Under the pieces are notes generated by a model. It was not told the DNA's origin and ran no database searches. It was given only the letters and a program-made list of their open reading frames with translations. From assembly GCF_900018785.1 (NCBI RefSeq), contig NZ_FCOY01000002.1, positions 124,001 to 188,000 on the forward strand: DNA of 64,000 nucleotides, read 5' to 3'. The first letter of the stretch is position 1. Each line of letters begins with the position of its first letter. Below, piece after piece: positions 49,783 to 58,173 of the stretch. The translations under genes were made by a program, and so were the position numbers. This DNA comes from Xanthomonas massiliensis. Lineage in GTDB: Bacteria; Pseudomonadota; Gammaproteobacteria; Xanthomonadales; Xanthomonadaceae.

Positions 49783-52169
49783 AGGCGCACGTCCTGCGGC
49801 GCGGCCAGGGCGATGCCGGCCTCGGCCAGCGCCGCCAGCAGCGCGAAGTACAGGTCGCTGCGCACCGCGTACGCGCTGCGCGGGCTGGCCACGTAGGCGA
49901 AGGAATTGATCGCCACCTGGCCGCCGGCGATGCTGTCGATGTAGACCGTCGCGGCCGGCTCGGCCAGCACCCCGGGATGCTCGGCGTACAGCCCCAGCAG
50001 CAGTGCGCGCACCCGCGCCACGTCGGTGCCGAGCGGCACCGAGAACTGCAGCTGCACCCGCCCGATCGGACTGTCCAGGGTCATGTTGCGCACGGTCTTG
50101 GTGATCAGCTCGGAATTGGGCACGATCAGGGTGGAGCGGTCGCCGACCTGGATCTCGGTGGAGCGCACGCTGATGCGGCGGATGTCGCCCTCCTGGTCGC
50201 CGATGCGCACCCAGTCGCCGATCTTCACCGGCCGCTCGGCCATCAGGATCAGGCCGGAGACGAAGTTCTGGGTGATCGCCTGCAGGCCGAAGCCGATGCC
50301 CACCGACAGCGCGCTGACCATCAGCGCCAGCTTCTCCAGGCCCAGGCCGAGCGCGGTCAGCGTCCACAGCGCCACCAGGCCGATGCCCAGGTAGCGCGCC
50401 ACCGTGGCGATGGACGCCTTGGACGCCGCGTCCAGCTCGGTGCGCGGCAGGTAGGTCCCCACCAGCCAGCGCTGCACCACCTGCACGATGCCCAATCCCA
50501 CCAGCAGCACCGCCACCCCGCGCAGCAGGTCGCCGGGCATCAATTGCAGCTTGCCCACCGTCAGCCCGCCGCTGGCGATGTCCAGCCAGCCGAACAGCGC
50601 CGGCACGTTGGAGCCGAACGGCTGCAGCAGCACGGTCAGCCCGGTCATCAGCAGGACCAGGCGCAGCAGCGCCGACAACAGCACGCCGGCCTGCTCCATG
50701 TGGCTGGCGCGCAGGCCCAGGGCGGCGTTGGCGATGCGGCCGAAGCGGTTGTCCGGCGCCAGCAGCCAGCGCGCCAGGTCGTCGGCGAACATCATCAGCA
50801 CCGCCATCGCCCCGACCACCACTGCCGCCCAGATCACCTGCCGGGTCGCGAACAGGGCGAAGTTGACGTAGCCGGCCAGCACCGCCAGCAGCGCCAGCGC
50901 CACCACCAGCCCGGCCAGCACCGCCACCAGCATCACCACGCTGCTGCGCTGGGGCACGGGCGCGTCGTCCTCGTCGGTGTCCGCGCCGGCGGCGCGCGCC
51001 AGGGCGCGGTGCAGGCGCAGCAGGCTGGCCACCATCGCCAGCACCAGCACGGCGAAGGCCAGGGCGAGCACGCCGTCGACCAGCAGCGTGGTCGCGGTGC
51101 TGGTGCGCGCGGCGCGGTTGACCACCAGCACCATGCCGCTGATCCAGCTCAGCCAGGCGGTGGCGCGCGCGTAGCGGCGCAGGCGCACGGCGGTGCCGTC
51201 GTCCAGGGCCAGCAGCCGCCACGACGGATGGCCGGGCATGAGCAGGCTGGCGCTGACCGCGCCGATGAACGCCGAGAGCATGCTCACCAGGACGATCGCG
51301 CCGCCGGCCCAGTCCAGCCGCGCCGGCAGGCCGTCCACCCCGCGCAGCGCCTGCACCGCCAGCATCGCGGCCAGACCCGGCATCAGCGTGCGCACCAGCA
51401 GCTGCCACACCGCCAACCCGGAACGGCGCAGGCGCGTGCCCGGCCCCTGCAGGCGCGCCGCATGGCGCCAGCCGAGCCAGCGCAGCATCCGGTTGAGCGG
51501 CCACAGCAGCGCCAGCGCGATCAGCAGCTCCAGCGCCGGCACGATCCAGCCGTTGCCGGCGACGCCGGCACGCACGCGCTCGCCGATGCCGGCGGCCAGG
51601 CTCCGCAGGCGCTGCCAGTCCTCCGGCACCTGGCGGGCGATGGCGCGCCAGGTCGATATCGCCAGCGGCGAGGCGGCGCGCTGCGACAGCCGCGCGCCGA
51701 GGCGCTGGCCGAACTCGCGCTCGATGGTGGCGTTGAGCTGCTGCGCCTCCACCCGCAGCAGGCCGGCGCGCTTGATCGCCGCGTCCACGCTGCCGCGCTC
51801 GGCCTCCAGGGCGGCGCGACGCTGGGCGATGTCGCCGTTCTCGGCGCCGTCGCCGTCGGCCTGGCCGAGCTGGGCCAGGCGTGCGTCGAGCTGGTCGCGG
51901 CGCGGGGTCAGCGTGCGCTCGAGCGCCTCGGCATCGCGCTGGGCGCCGGCCACGGTATCGCCCAGGCCGCGCAGGGCGTCCTGGTCCTCGGTGTCGTCCA
52001 GCTGCTTCTGCACCGTGGCCAGGGCCTGCTCGATGCGGTCCAGGCCGGCACCGCTGTCGTCGCCGGCGGCATCCTGCGCCAGGCCCGGGCCGAGCGGCAG
52101 GACGAGCGCCAGCAGCAATGCGCAGGCGATCCGGCGCCAGCGGGAGACACGCGAGGAAGGAAAAGGCAC
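49722..52169 (-). CDS. Large mechanosensitive ion channel (MscS family, DUF3772-type)
   Basis: An 815-residue inner-membrane channel. A signal sequence (ALLLALVLPLGPGLA) leads into a periplasmic coiled-coil DUF3772-like domain (about residues 40-170), then about ten transmembrane helices. The MscS core has the TM3-like pore helix LALMVSALSVGIGFGLQAITQNFVSGL near residue 585 and the beta domain VKIGDWVRIGDQEGDIRRI. It should open on osmotic downshock. The start is a GTG at 52167-52169. The acidic C-terminus DDAAAPDPA lies in a tandemly repeated DNA unit. It follows the histone-like gene on the same strand but is separated from it by a terminator. Confidence 0.9.
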   Translation of the reverse strand: MPFPSSRVSRWRRIACALLLALVLPLGPGLAQDAAGDDSGAGLDRIEQALATVQKQLDDTEDQDALRGLGDTVAGAQRDAEALERTLTPRRDQLDARLAQLGQADGDGAENGDIAQRRAALEAERGSVDAAIKRAGLLRVEAQQLNATIEREFGQRLGARLSQRAASPLAISTWRAIARQVPEDWQRLRSLAAGIGERVRAGVAGNGWIVPALELLIALALLWPLNRMLRWLGWRHAARLQGPGTRLRRSGLAVWQLLVRTLMPGLAAMLAVQALRGVDGLPARLDWAGGAIVLVSMLSAFIGAVSASLLMPGHPSWRLLALDDGTAVRLRRYARATAWLSWISGMVLVVNRAARTSTATTLLVDGVLALAFAVLVLAMVASLLRLHRALARAAGADTDEDDAPVPQRSSVVMLVAVLAGLVVALALLAVLAGYVNFALFATRQVIWAAVVVGAMAVLMMFADDLARWLLAPDNRFGRIANAALGLRASHMEQAGVLLSALLRLVLLMTGLTVLLQPFGSNVPALFGWLDIASGGLTVGKLQLMPGDLLRGVAVLLVGLGIVQVVQRWLVGTYLPRTELDAASKASIATVARYLGIGLVALWTLTALGLGLEKLALMVSALSVGIGFGLQAITQNFVSGLILMAERPVKIGDWVRIGDQEGDIRRISVRSTEIQVGDRSTLIVPNSELITKTVRNMTLDSPIGRVQLQFSVPLGTDVARVRALLLGLYAEHPGVLAEPAATVYIDSIAGGQVAINSFAYVASPRSAYAVRSDLYFALLAALAEAGIALAAPQDVRLVGAAPPPRAEDDAAAPDPA

Positions 52170-52236
52170 GGCGACGACGACGAACGGGGACGGGCTGCGA
52201 TCTTAAAACAGCGCCGTGAACGGGCCGCGGATGCGA

Positions 52237-52269
52237 CGACGCCCCGTCCGGCGGGCGGACGGGGCGTCG
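52237..52269 (-). terminator. 14-bp perfect hairpin after the histone-like gene
   Basis: CGACGCCCCGTCCG, 5-nt loop, CGGACGGGGCGTCG. It lies 18 bp beyond the stop of the H1-like gene and upstream of the channel gene. No immediate T-tract follows, though TTTT occurs about 30 nt on. Confidence 0.7.
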
Positions 52270-52287
52270 CGGCAGTCGCCCGGTCGC

Positions 52288-53136
52288 TTACCCGCGGGTA
52301 CGGGCCACGCGCTTCTTCGCCTGGGCCACGTCCTTGGCCACGGTCTTGCGGACCGCGGCGGTCTTCTTCGCCACCGCCTTCTTCGCCGTGGCGGTATCGC
52401 GCTTGAGCGTCTTCCTGGCCGCGGCCACGGTCTTCTTCGTCTGGGCGGTTTCCTTGCGCACGGTCTTGCGGACCGCGGCAGCCTTGCCGGCGACATCCTT
52501 CTTCACCTTGGCCACGTCCTTGCCGACCGCCTTGCCGGCGGCGCTCGCCTTCCTGGCGACGGTCTTCTTGGCGGCGGCCACGGTCTTCCCGGCCCGGGCC
52601 ACGTCCTTGCCCACGACCTTCTTCAGCGCGGTGGCCTTCCTGGCCACGGCCTTGCCGGCCTTGGCGGCGTCGGCCTTGATCGTCTTCCCGGCCGCGGCGG
52701 CCTTGCCGGTGACCGTCTTCCTGAGCTTGCCGGCCTCGACCTTGGCCTTGCGCGAGGCCGCGCTGGTCTCGGCCGCCACCTTGGCGCGGGTGGACGCGGT
52801 CTTCTTCTTCAGCGCGACCGCCTCGGCGCGGGCGTCGGCCTTGGCCGCCTCCAGCCTGGCGCGGGCGCCGGCCACGGTCTTCTTCACCGCCTTGCCGGTC
52901 TTCTTCACCACCGCACGGGTCTGCTTGGCCACCTGCTTGCGCGCCTGGCGCACCGCCTGGCCCGCCTGCACCGCCGTGTCCTTGGCCCGCTCCCCGGCCT
53001 GCTCGGCCAGGTCCTTGACCGCGGTGATCGCCCCGGCCACGGTGCCGGCCACCGTGTCGCCGACCTGGACCGCCGAATCCTTCACTTCACCGGCGGCCTC
53101 GGACAGGCTCGCCGTCACACCATTGCCGTTGCTCAT
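52288..53136 (-). CDS. Histone H1-like lysine/alanine-rich DNA-binding protein
   Basis: A 282-residue, very basic protein made of imperfect Lys/Ala repeats (KKTVARKA, KDVAKVKKDVAGKAA, AAVRKTVRKE). The first 60 residues are less basic and amphipathic (EVKDSAVQVGDTVAGTVAG), similar to phasin or late-embryogenesis-like helices. Such H1-like proteins (AlgP/HctB-like) bind and compact DNA. Repeat numbers vary readily by slippage. The ATG is at 53134-53136 with AGGAGG-type sequence upstream. Confidence 0.85.
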   Translation of the reverse strand: MSNGNGVTASLSEAAGEVKDSAVQVGDTVAGTVAGAITAVKDLAEQAGERAKDTAVQAGQAVRQARKQVAKQTRAVVKKTGKAVKKTVAGARARLEAAKADARAEAVALKKKTASTRAKVAAETSAASRKAKVEAGKLRKTVTGKAAAAGKTIKADAAKAGKAVARKATALKKVVGKDVARAGKTVAAAKKTVARKASAAGKAVGKDVAKVKKDVAGKAAAVRKTVRKETAQTKKTVAAARKTLKRDTATAKKAVAKKTAAVRKTVAKDVAQAKKRVARTRG

Positions 53137-53381
53137 GGAGCCCTCCTTGGGGGCGTGGGTGGTACTGCGAGCGCGATGCTATACGCACGCGCCGGTCCGT
53201 GGAACAGGCCCGCCGCATCGGTGCGGCGCCGCTGCGGCGGGCGTGGAACCGCCGTGGCCCGGCCGGGCTTTCACTGGCGGTTAAATGCGGCGGCCTCACT
53301 CTCGTTCAGGTTGATAGACGGGCGCGCCGCGCCCATCTTTGGCCCTCCCTTCCACCTGCAAGCTGTTCGGATCGTCCTGAC

Positions 53382-54812
53382 ATGCGCCCCCTGCCTACCC
53401 TGCTCACCCTGTCGCTGGCCGCCGCCTTCGGCGGTTTCGCCGCCACCGCCGTCAACGCCCACCTGGACAACCGCGCCGAGGCCGCCCAGGCGCTGCAACC
53501 GCTGACCGCGACCGCCGCGCTGCCGGCCGCGGCGGCCGGCGCGCCGCTGCCCTCGCTGGCGCCGATGCTGGCCAAGGTCATGCCGGCGGTGGTCAGCATC
53601 AACACCAAGCAGGTGGTGAAGGTGCGCAACCCCTTCTTCGACGATCCGTTCTTCCGCCGCCTGTTCCCGGACATCCCGCAGGAGCGCATCAACGAGTCGC
53701 TCGGCTCGGGCGTGATCATCGACGCCAGGCAGGGCCTGGTGCTGACCAACCACCACGTCATCGAGAACGCCGACGACGTGCAGGTGACCCTGGCCGACGG
53801 GCGCACCTTCAAGGCCGAATTCCTGGGCTCGGACGCGGACACCGACATCGCCCTGATCCGCATTCCCGCCGAGAACCTCACCGCCATCCAGCTCGGCGAC
53901 AGCGGCAAGCTGCGGGTGGGCGATTTCGTGGTCGCCATCGGCAACCCGTTCGGCTTCACCCAGACCGTCACCTCGGGGATCGTCTCGGCGGTGGGCCGCA
54001 GCGGCATCCGCGGGCTGGGCTACCAAAACTTCATCCAGACCGACGCCTCGATCAACCCCGGCAATTCCGGCGGCGCGCTGGTGGACCTGCAGGGCCAGCT
54101 GGTCGGCATCAACACCGCCAGCTTCAACCCGCAGGGCAGCATGGCCGGCAACATCGGCCTGGGCCTGGCGATCCCCTCCGACCTGGCGCGCAACGTGGTC
54201 GACCAGCTGATCGCCACCGGCGAGGTGGTGCGCGGCACCCTGGGCATGGAGACCCAGAACCTGTCGGCGCAGATGGTCCAGGGCCTGGGCCTGGACAACG
54301 TGCGCGGCGCGCTGGTCACGCGCGTGCTGCCCGGCTCGGGCGCGGCCGCCGCCGGCGTGCAGGCCGGCGACGTGATCGTCTCGGCCAATGGACAGCGCGT
54401 GGACAGCGCCGAGGCGCTGCACAACTGGGAGGGCCTGCAGCCGGTGGGCAGCACCGTGACCCTGGACGTGCGCCGCGACGGCAAGGCCCTGCAGCTCAAG
54501 GCCACGCTCAAGGCGCAGGCGCGCACGGTGGCCGGCGATGCGCTGGACCCGCGCCTGGCCGGGGCCAGCTTCGCCGACGTGCCCGAGCAGCAGCGCCAGG
54601 CCGGGCTGACCGGCGTGCTGGTCAGCCAGGTCAAGCGCGGCAGCCGCGCCGAGGCCAGCGGCCTGCGCAGCGGCGACGTGGTGATGGCCGCCACCGCCGG
54701 CGATTTCGCCGACCTGGCCAGCTTCCGCGCCAACTTCCAGGCGCGCAAGCCGGAGCAACTGGTGCTGCGCGTGTTCCGCAACGGCAGCCAGGGCAACCTG
54801 ATGATGCGCTGA
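53382..54812 (+). CDS. degQ: Periplasmic serine protease DegQ/DegP (HtrA)
   Basis: A 476-residue HtrA protease. Signal peptide at the N-terminus, then the trypsin-like domain with catalytic His125 (TNHHVIE), Asp155 (DTDIAL) and Ser229 (NPGNSGGAL). Two PDZ domains follow (LVTRVLPGSGAAAAGVQAGD near residue 320 and VLVSQVKRGSRAEASGLRSGD near residue 410). The loop LA after the signal is short, closer to DegQ than to DegP. It degrades or refolds damaged envelope proteins. The ATG at 53382 follows directly on TGAC; the longer upstream frame is unconserved. Confidence 0.95.
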   Translation: MRPLPTLLTLSLAAAFGGFAATAVNAHLDNRAEAAQALQPLTATAALPAAAAGAPLPSLAPMLAKVMPAVVSINTKQVVKVRNPFFDDPFFRRLFPDIPQERINESLGSGVIIDARQGLVLTNHHVIENADDVQVTLADGRTFKAEFLGSDADTDIALIRIPAENLTAIQLGDSGKLRVGDFVVAIGNPFGFTQTVTSGIVSAVGRSGIRGLGYQNFIQTDASINPGNSGGALVDLQGQLVGINTASFNPQGSMAGNIGLGLAIPSDLARNVVDQLIATGEVVRGTLGMETQNLSAQMVQGLGLDNVRGALVTRVLPGSGAAAAGVQAGDVIVSANGQRVDSAEALHNWEGLQPVGSTVTLDVRRDGKALQLKATLKAQARTVAGDALDPRLAGASFADVPEQQRQAGLTGVLVSQVKRGSRAEASGLRSGDVVMAATAGDFADLASFRANFQARKPEQLVLRVFRNGSQGNLMMR

Positions 54813-54894
54813 CGCGTCCTACACCGGCGCGATGCTATTGGTGTGCGACACCTGCGGACACGGTCCGCCCCATCCATGCGACAGGAGATCCGCG

Positions 54895-55257
54895 ATGAGC
54901 CCGACCAATACCGAAAACCTGAAGGAAAACCTCAGCGAGGCCGGCAGCCACCTCAAGTCCGCCGGCAAGGCCGCCGGCGAGGCGATCAAGGACGCGGCCG
55001 GCGCCGCGGGCGACGAGCTCAAGCTGGGCCGGGCCAACGTCAAGGCCGAGCTGTCCGACAGCGCGCTGGCCGGCCTGTCGGCCGCCGAGGCCGGCGGTGC
55101 GGTGGCCAAGGAGCAGATGGACGCCCTGGTCGATAAGGGCAAGGACCTGCTCGACAGCGCCACCGACCTGATCCGCGAGCGCCCGCTGGCCGCCTTCGGC
55201 GTGGCCTTCGCCACCGGCTGGCTGATCGCCAAGCTGACCCGCGGCAGCGACAAGTAA
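54895..55257 (+). CDS. DUF883 (ElaB/YqjD-like) membrane-anchored protein
   Basis: A 120-residue protein: long amphipathic N-terminal helix (LKENLSEAGSHLKSAGKAAG) and one C-terminal membrane segment (RPLAAFGVAFATGWLIAKL). This matches YqjD/ElaB, inner-membrane proteins that bind ribosomes in stationary-phase E. coli. The ATG at 54895 is preceded by AGGAGATC. It leads a three-gene operon with YqjE- and YqjK-like genes, as in E. coli. Confidence 0.88.
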   Translation: MSPTNTENLKENLSEAGSHLKSAGKAAGEAIKDAAGAAGDELKLGRANVKAELSDSALAGLSAAEAGGAVAKEQMDALVDKGKDLLDSATDLIRERPLAAFGVAFATGWLIAKLTRGSDK

Positions 55258-55263
55258 GCGCGG

Positions 55264-55770
55264 GTGGACGCCCCCGATCCCCGCTCGCCGGAGGCCGGGC
55301 CGCCCGGCGACGACGCGCCGGCACCGTCGCTGGACGCGTCGCTGCGCGAGGTCGGCCGCGCCGGCAAGGCCGGCATCGAGGCCACCCTCGATGCCCTGCG
55401 TGCGCTGCGCCACCTGGTCGTGGCCGATCTCGCCCTGGCCCGCGCCGCGCTGGTGCGGGCGCTGGTGTGGCTGACCGTGGCGGTGGCCTTCGGTGCCTCG
55501 GCGTGGCTGCTGGTGATGGGCGCCTGCATCGCCCTGCTGCAGGCGCTGGGCTGGTCGTGGCTGGCCTCGATCAGCTTCACCGCCGCGATCAGCCTGGCGG
55601 TGACCGGGCTCGGCGCCTGGCAGGCGCTGCGCTATTTCGACATGAGCCGGCTCGACGCCACGCGCCGCCAGCTGGCCCGCCTGGGCATCGGCGATGGCGA
55701 GGAAGACGCGGACGAGGAAGACCCGGCCGCGGCCGCCACCGGCCGCACCGACGGGGAGGAGGCGAGATGA
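55264..55770 (+). CDS. YqjE-like phage-holin-superfamily membrane protein
   Basis: A 168-residue protein with two central transmembrane helices (LVWLTVAVAFGASAWLLVMGACIALLQAL and SISFTAAISLAVTGLGAWQAL) and acidic termini. Membership in the holin superfamily III/YqjE group is inferred from the helix pattern and from the preceding YqjD-like gene. The start is a GTG at 55264, six bases after the upstream stop. It overlaps the next gene by 4 bp (ATGA). Confidence 0.8.
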   Translation: MDAPDPRSPEAGPPGDDAPAPSLDASLREVGRAGKAGIEATLDALRALRHLVVADLALARAALVRALVWLTVAVAFGASAWLLVMGACIALLQALGWSWLASISFTAAISLAVTGLGAWQALRYFDMSRLDATRRQLARLGIGDGEEDADEEDPAAAATGRTDGEEAR

Positions 55771-56189
55771 GCTTTGCCCGCATGAGGGAGCGCGTGCTGC
55801 GTGCCGAGCGATTGCTGGAGGGCCGCGAACGCCAGGCCGGCGAGCAGTGGTCGGCGCTGGCCACCACTTGGCGCCGGGCCTGGACGCCCTGGCGCATCGT
55901 CGTCGCCGGCGTCGGCCTGGGCTTCTTCGCCGGGCGCGCCGAGCCGGTGGCCGCGATCGGCGGCCTGGCCGGCCGGCTCGGCGGCGCACCCAAGCTGCTG
56001 GACATGATCGGCGCGGTCTCGGGCCTAGTCGGCCTGTTCCAGGCGCAGGACGCCGAGACCGACGCCGACGCTCCCGACACGCCCGCACCCACGCCCGCAC
56101 CTGCCGGCCCCCCGGCCAGCGCCGGGCGCGACCCCGGCGCCGCGCCACGGCCGGCCGAAGCGGCCACCGAGCTGTCCGAACGCGACTGA
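55767..56189 (+). CDS. YqjK-like small protein
   Basis: A 140-residue protein with an arginine-rich N-terminal helix (MRERVLRAERLLEGRERQ), one hydrophobic segment (PWRIVVAGVGLGFFAG) and a Pro/Ala-rich C-terminal tail from about residue 98. It is the third gene of the YqjD-YqjE-YqjK-type operon and overlaps yqjE. The similarity to YqjK is weak, so the name rests on context. Confidence 0.65.
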   Translation: MSFARMRERVLRAERLLEGRERQAGEQWSALATTWRRAWTPWRIVVAGVGLGFFAGRAEPVAAIGGLAGRLGGAPKLLDMIGAVSGLVGLFQAQDAETDADAPDTPAPTPAPAGPPASAGRDPGAAPRPAEAATELSERD

Positions 56190-56271
56190 AGCCGCAATGG
56201 CCGGCGCGTGCATGCGCGCCGCCGACCTCCGGCAGCGGATAATCGCGCTCCCTACCGAAGCGTGCACCGCC

Positions 56272-57372
56272 ATGGATCCCCGCGCGGATCTCGATTCCCC
56301 TTCTCCCCGGCCGCTGCCGGCCCCGCCGCTGCCGCGCCCGCGCGCGCCGCTGTCGCTGGTGGTGCTGGCCGCGCTGGCGGTGGGCTACACGCTGTGGGCG
56401 GCGCAGGCGCTGATCCTGCCGATCCTGCTGGCCGCGTTCTTCGCCCTGGTCGGCAACCCGATCCTGCGCGGGCTCAAGCGCCTGCACGTGCCGCGCTTCC
56501 TCGGCGCGCTGCTGGTGATCGTGCTCGGCATCGCCGGCACCGGCGCGCTGGCGGTGCAGCTGGCCGAGCCGGCCACCCAGTGGGCCACCCAGGCGCCGCA
56601 GCAGCTGCGCCGCATCGCCAGCCAGGTACGCGACCTGACCCGGCCGGTGCAGCAGGCCAACCAGGCGGCGGAGAACTTCGCCCGCGCCGCCTCCGGCGAG
56701 ACCAACCGCCAGGTCCGGATCGTGCGCACCCAGCTCGACGATCCCTACCGCGCGCTGGTGCGCACCCCCAAGCTGGCCGCCTCGGTGCTGGCGGTGGTGC
56801 TGCTGACCTTCTTCTTCATGGTCTACGGCGAGAACCTGCAGCGCCACGTCATCATGCTGATGCCCACGCGCCAGCAGCAGCGCTTCACCGTCGGCATCAT
56901 GCGTTCGATCGAGCGCGAGGTCTCGCGCTACGTGTTCACCATCAGCATCATCAACCTGCTGCTCGGCACGGTGCTGGCCGGCGCGCTGTACCTGATGGGC
57001 ATCTCCGTGCGCGAGGCGGCGCTGTGGGGCACGGTGGCCACGCTGCTCAACTTCGCGCCCTACGTCGGCCCGCTGATCGGCGTGCTGATGATGCTGGTGA
57101 TGGGCTTCGTCGAGTTCCGCGACCCGGCCGCCGCACTGCTGCCGGCGCTGGTCTACCTGGGGCTGCACACGCTGGAAGGGCAGATCGTCACCCCCATCGT
57201 GCTCGGCCGGCGCATGGCGCTGTCGCCGCTGATGCTGATCCTGGGGCTGATGCTGTTCGGCTGGCTGTGGGGCATGATCGGCCTGCTGCTGGCGGTGCCG
57301 ATGCTGGTCTGCGTGAAGATCGTGCTGGCGCGGCTGGACGGCCTGCAGCGCTGGGCGCGCCTGCTGGAATGA
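56272..57372 (+). CDS. AI-2E family transporter (PerM-like)
   Basis: A 366-residue inner-membrane protein with about eight helices. Family hallmarks include FALVGNPILRGLKRL after the first helices, FFFMVYGENLQRHVI in the middle and LLNFAPYVGPLIG, TLEGQIVTPIVLGRRMALSPLMLILGL near the end. Members export small molecules or act as Na/Li-H antiporters; AI-2 export has been shown only for a few. The ATG at 56272 was chosen because the proline-rich start precedes the first helix directly. Confidence 0.88.
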   Translation: MDPRADLDSPSPRPLPAPPLPRPRAPLSLVVLAALAVGYTLWAAQALILPILLAAFFALVGNPILRGLKRLHVPRFLGALLVIVLGIAGTGALAVQLAEPATQWATQAPQQLRRIASQVRDLTRPVQQANQAAENFARAASGETNRQVRIVRTQLDDPYRALVRTPKLAASVLAVVLLTFFFMVYGENLQRHVIMLMPTRQQQRFTVGIMRSIEREVSRYVFTISIINLLLGTVLAGALYLMGISVREAALWGTVATLLNFAPYVGPLIGVLMMLVMGFVEFRDPAAALLPALVYLGLHTLEGQIVTPIVLGRRMALSPLMLILGLMLFGWLWGMIGLLLAVPMLVCVKIVLARLDGLQRWARLLE

Positions 57373-57396
57373 GACGGCGCCTGTGCCTGGCCTAGA

Positions 57397-58128
57397 ATGG
57401 CCGCCGTGAACTTCCCCGTCCGCGCCATCACCCTGGACCTCGACGACACGCTTTGGCCGTTCGCGCCGATCGGCGAGCGCATCGACCGCACCCTGCACGA
57501 CTGGCTGCAGGTCCATGCGCCGGCCACCGCCGCGCGCTTCCCGATCGCGGCGATGCAGGCGCTGCGCGTGCGCATGTTCCAGGACCACCCCGAGCACGTG
57601 CACGACCTGGGCGCGATCCGGCGCCTGACCCTGGAGCACGCGCTGGCCGCCAGCGGCGACGACCCGGCGCTGGCGGTGCCGGCCTACGAGGTGTTCTACG
57701 CCGAGCGCAACCGGGTGGCGTTCTATCCCGATGCCCTGGCGGCGCTGCGGCGCATCGCCGCGCGCGTGCCGGTGGCGGCGGTCAGCAACGGCAACGCCGA
57801 CCTGGCACGCATCGGCATCGGCCACCTGTTCGCTTTCCAGCTCGGTGCGCGCGAGCACGGCGCGGCCAAGCCGCAGGCCAGCATCTTCCACGCCGCCTGC
57901 GCGCGCCTGCAGGTGCCCCACGCGCAGGTGCTGCACGTGGGCGACCACGCCGAGATGGACGTGCTCGGGGCTATGCGCGCCGGCCTGCGCGGCTGCTGGA
58001 TCAACCGCGAGGCCGCGGCCTGGCCCGCCACGACGGCGCCGGACCTGCACTTCGCCACCCTCGCCGGGCTGGCCGACTGGCTCGATGCCCAGGCCGGCTC
58101 GCCCCTTCCCCATGCCGCCGGCGCCTGA
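57397..58128 (+). CDS. HAD-superfamily phosphatase (YigB-like)
   Basis: A 243-residue HAD hydrolase. Motif I is LDLDDTLW (residues 13-20), motif II VSNGNAD near residue 130, the motif III lysine lies in AAKPQASIF and motif IV is HVGDHAEMDVLGA. YigB-type enzymes dephosphorylate 5-amino-6-(5-phosphoribitylamino)uracil in riboflavin synthesis and FMN. It stands between the AI-2E transporter and an aminopeptidase on the same strand. Confidence 0.85.
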   Translation: MAAVNFPVRAITLDLDDTLWPFAPIGERIDRTLHDWLQVHAPATAARFPIAAMQALRVRMFQDHPEHVHDLGAIRRLTLEHALAASGDDPALAVPAYEVFYAERNRVAFYPDALAALRRIAARVPVAAVSNGNADLARIGIGHLFAFQLGAREHGAAKPQASIFHAACARLQVPHAQVLHVGDHAEMDVLGAMRAGLRGCWINREAAAWPATTAPDLHFATLAGLADWLDAQAGSPLPHAAGA

Positions 58129-58173
58129 GCCGGCGCCGCCCGCCCGCCGGCCGGCCTTCCCCAGGACCTGTCC

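Noticed and set aside
49146-52406. 1086-codon open frame on the plus strand
   Set aside because: Shadow of the mechanosensitive-channel gene; composition is Gln/His/Arg-biased.
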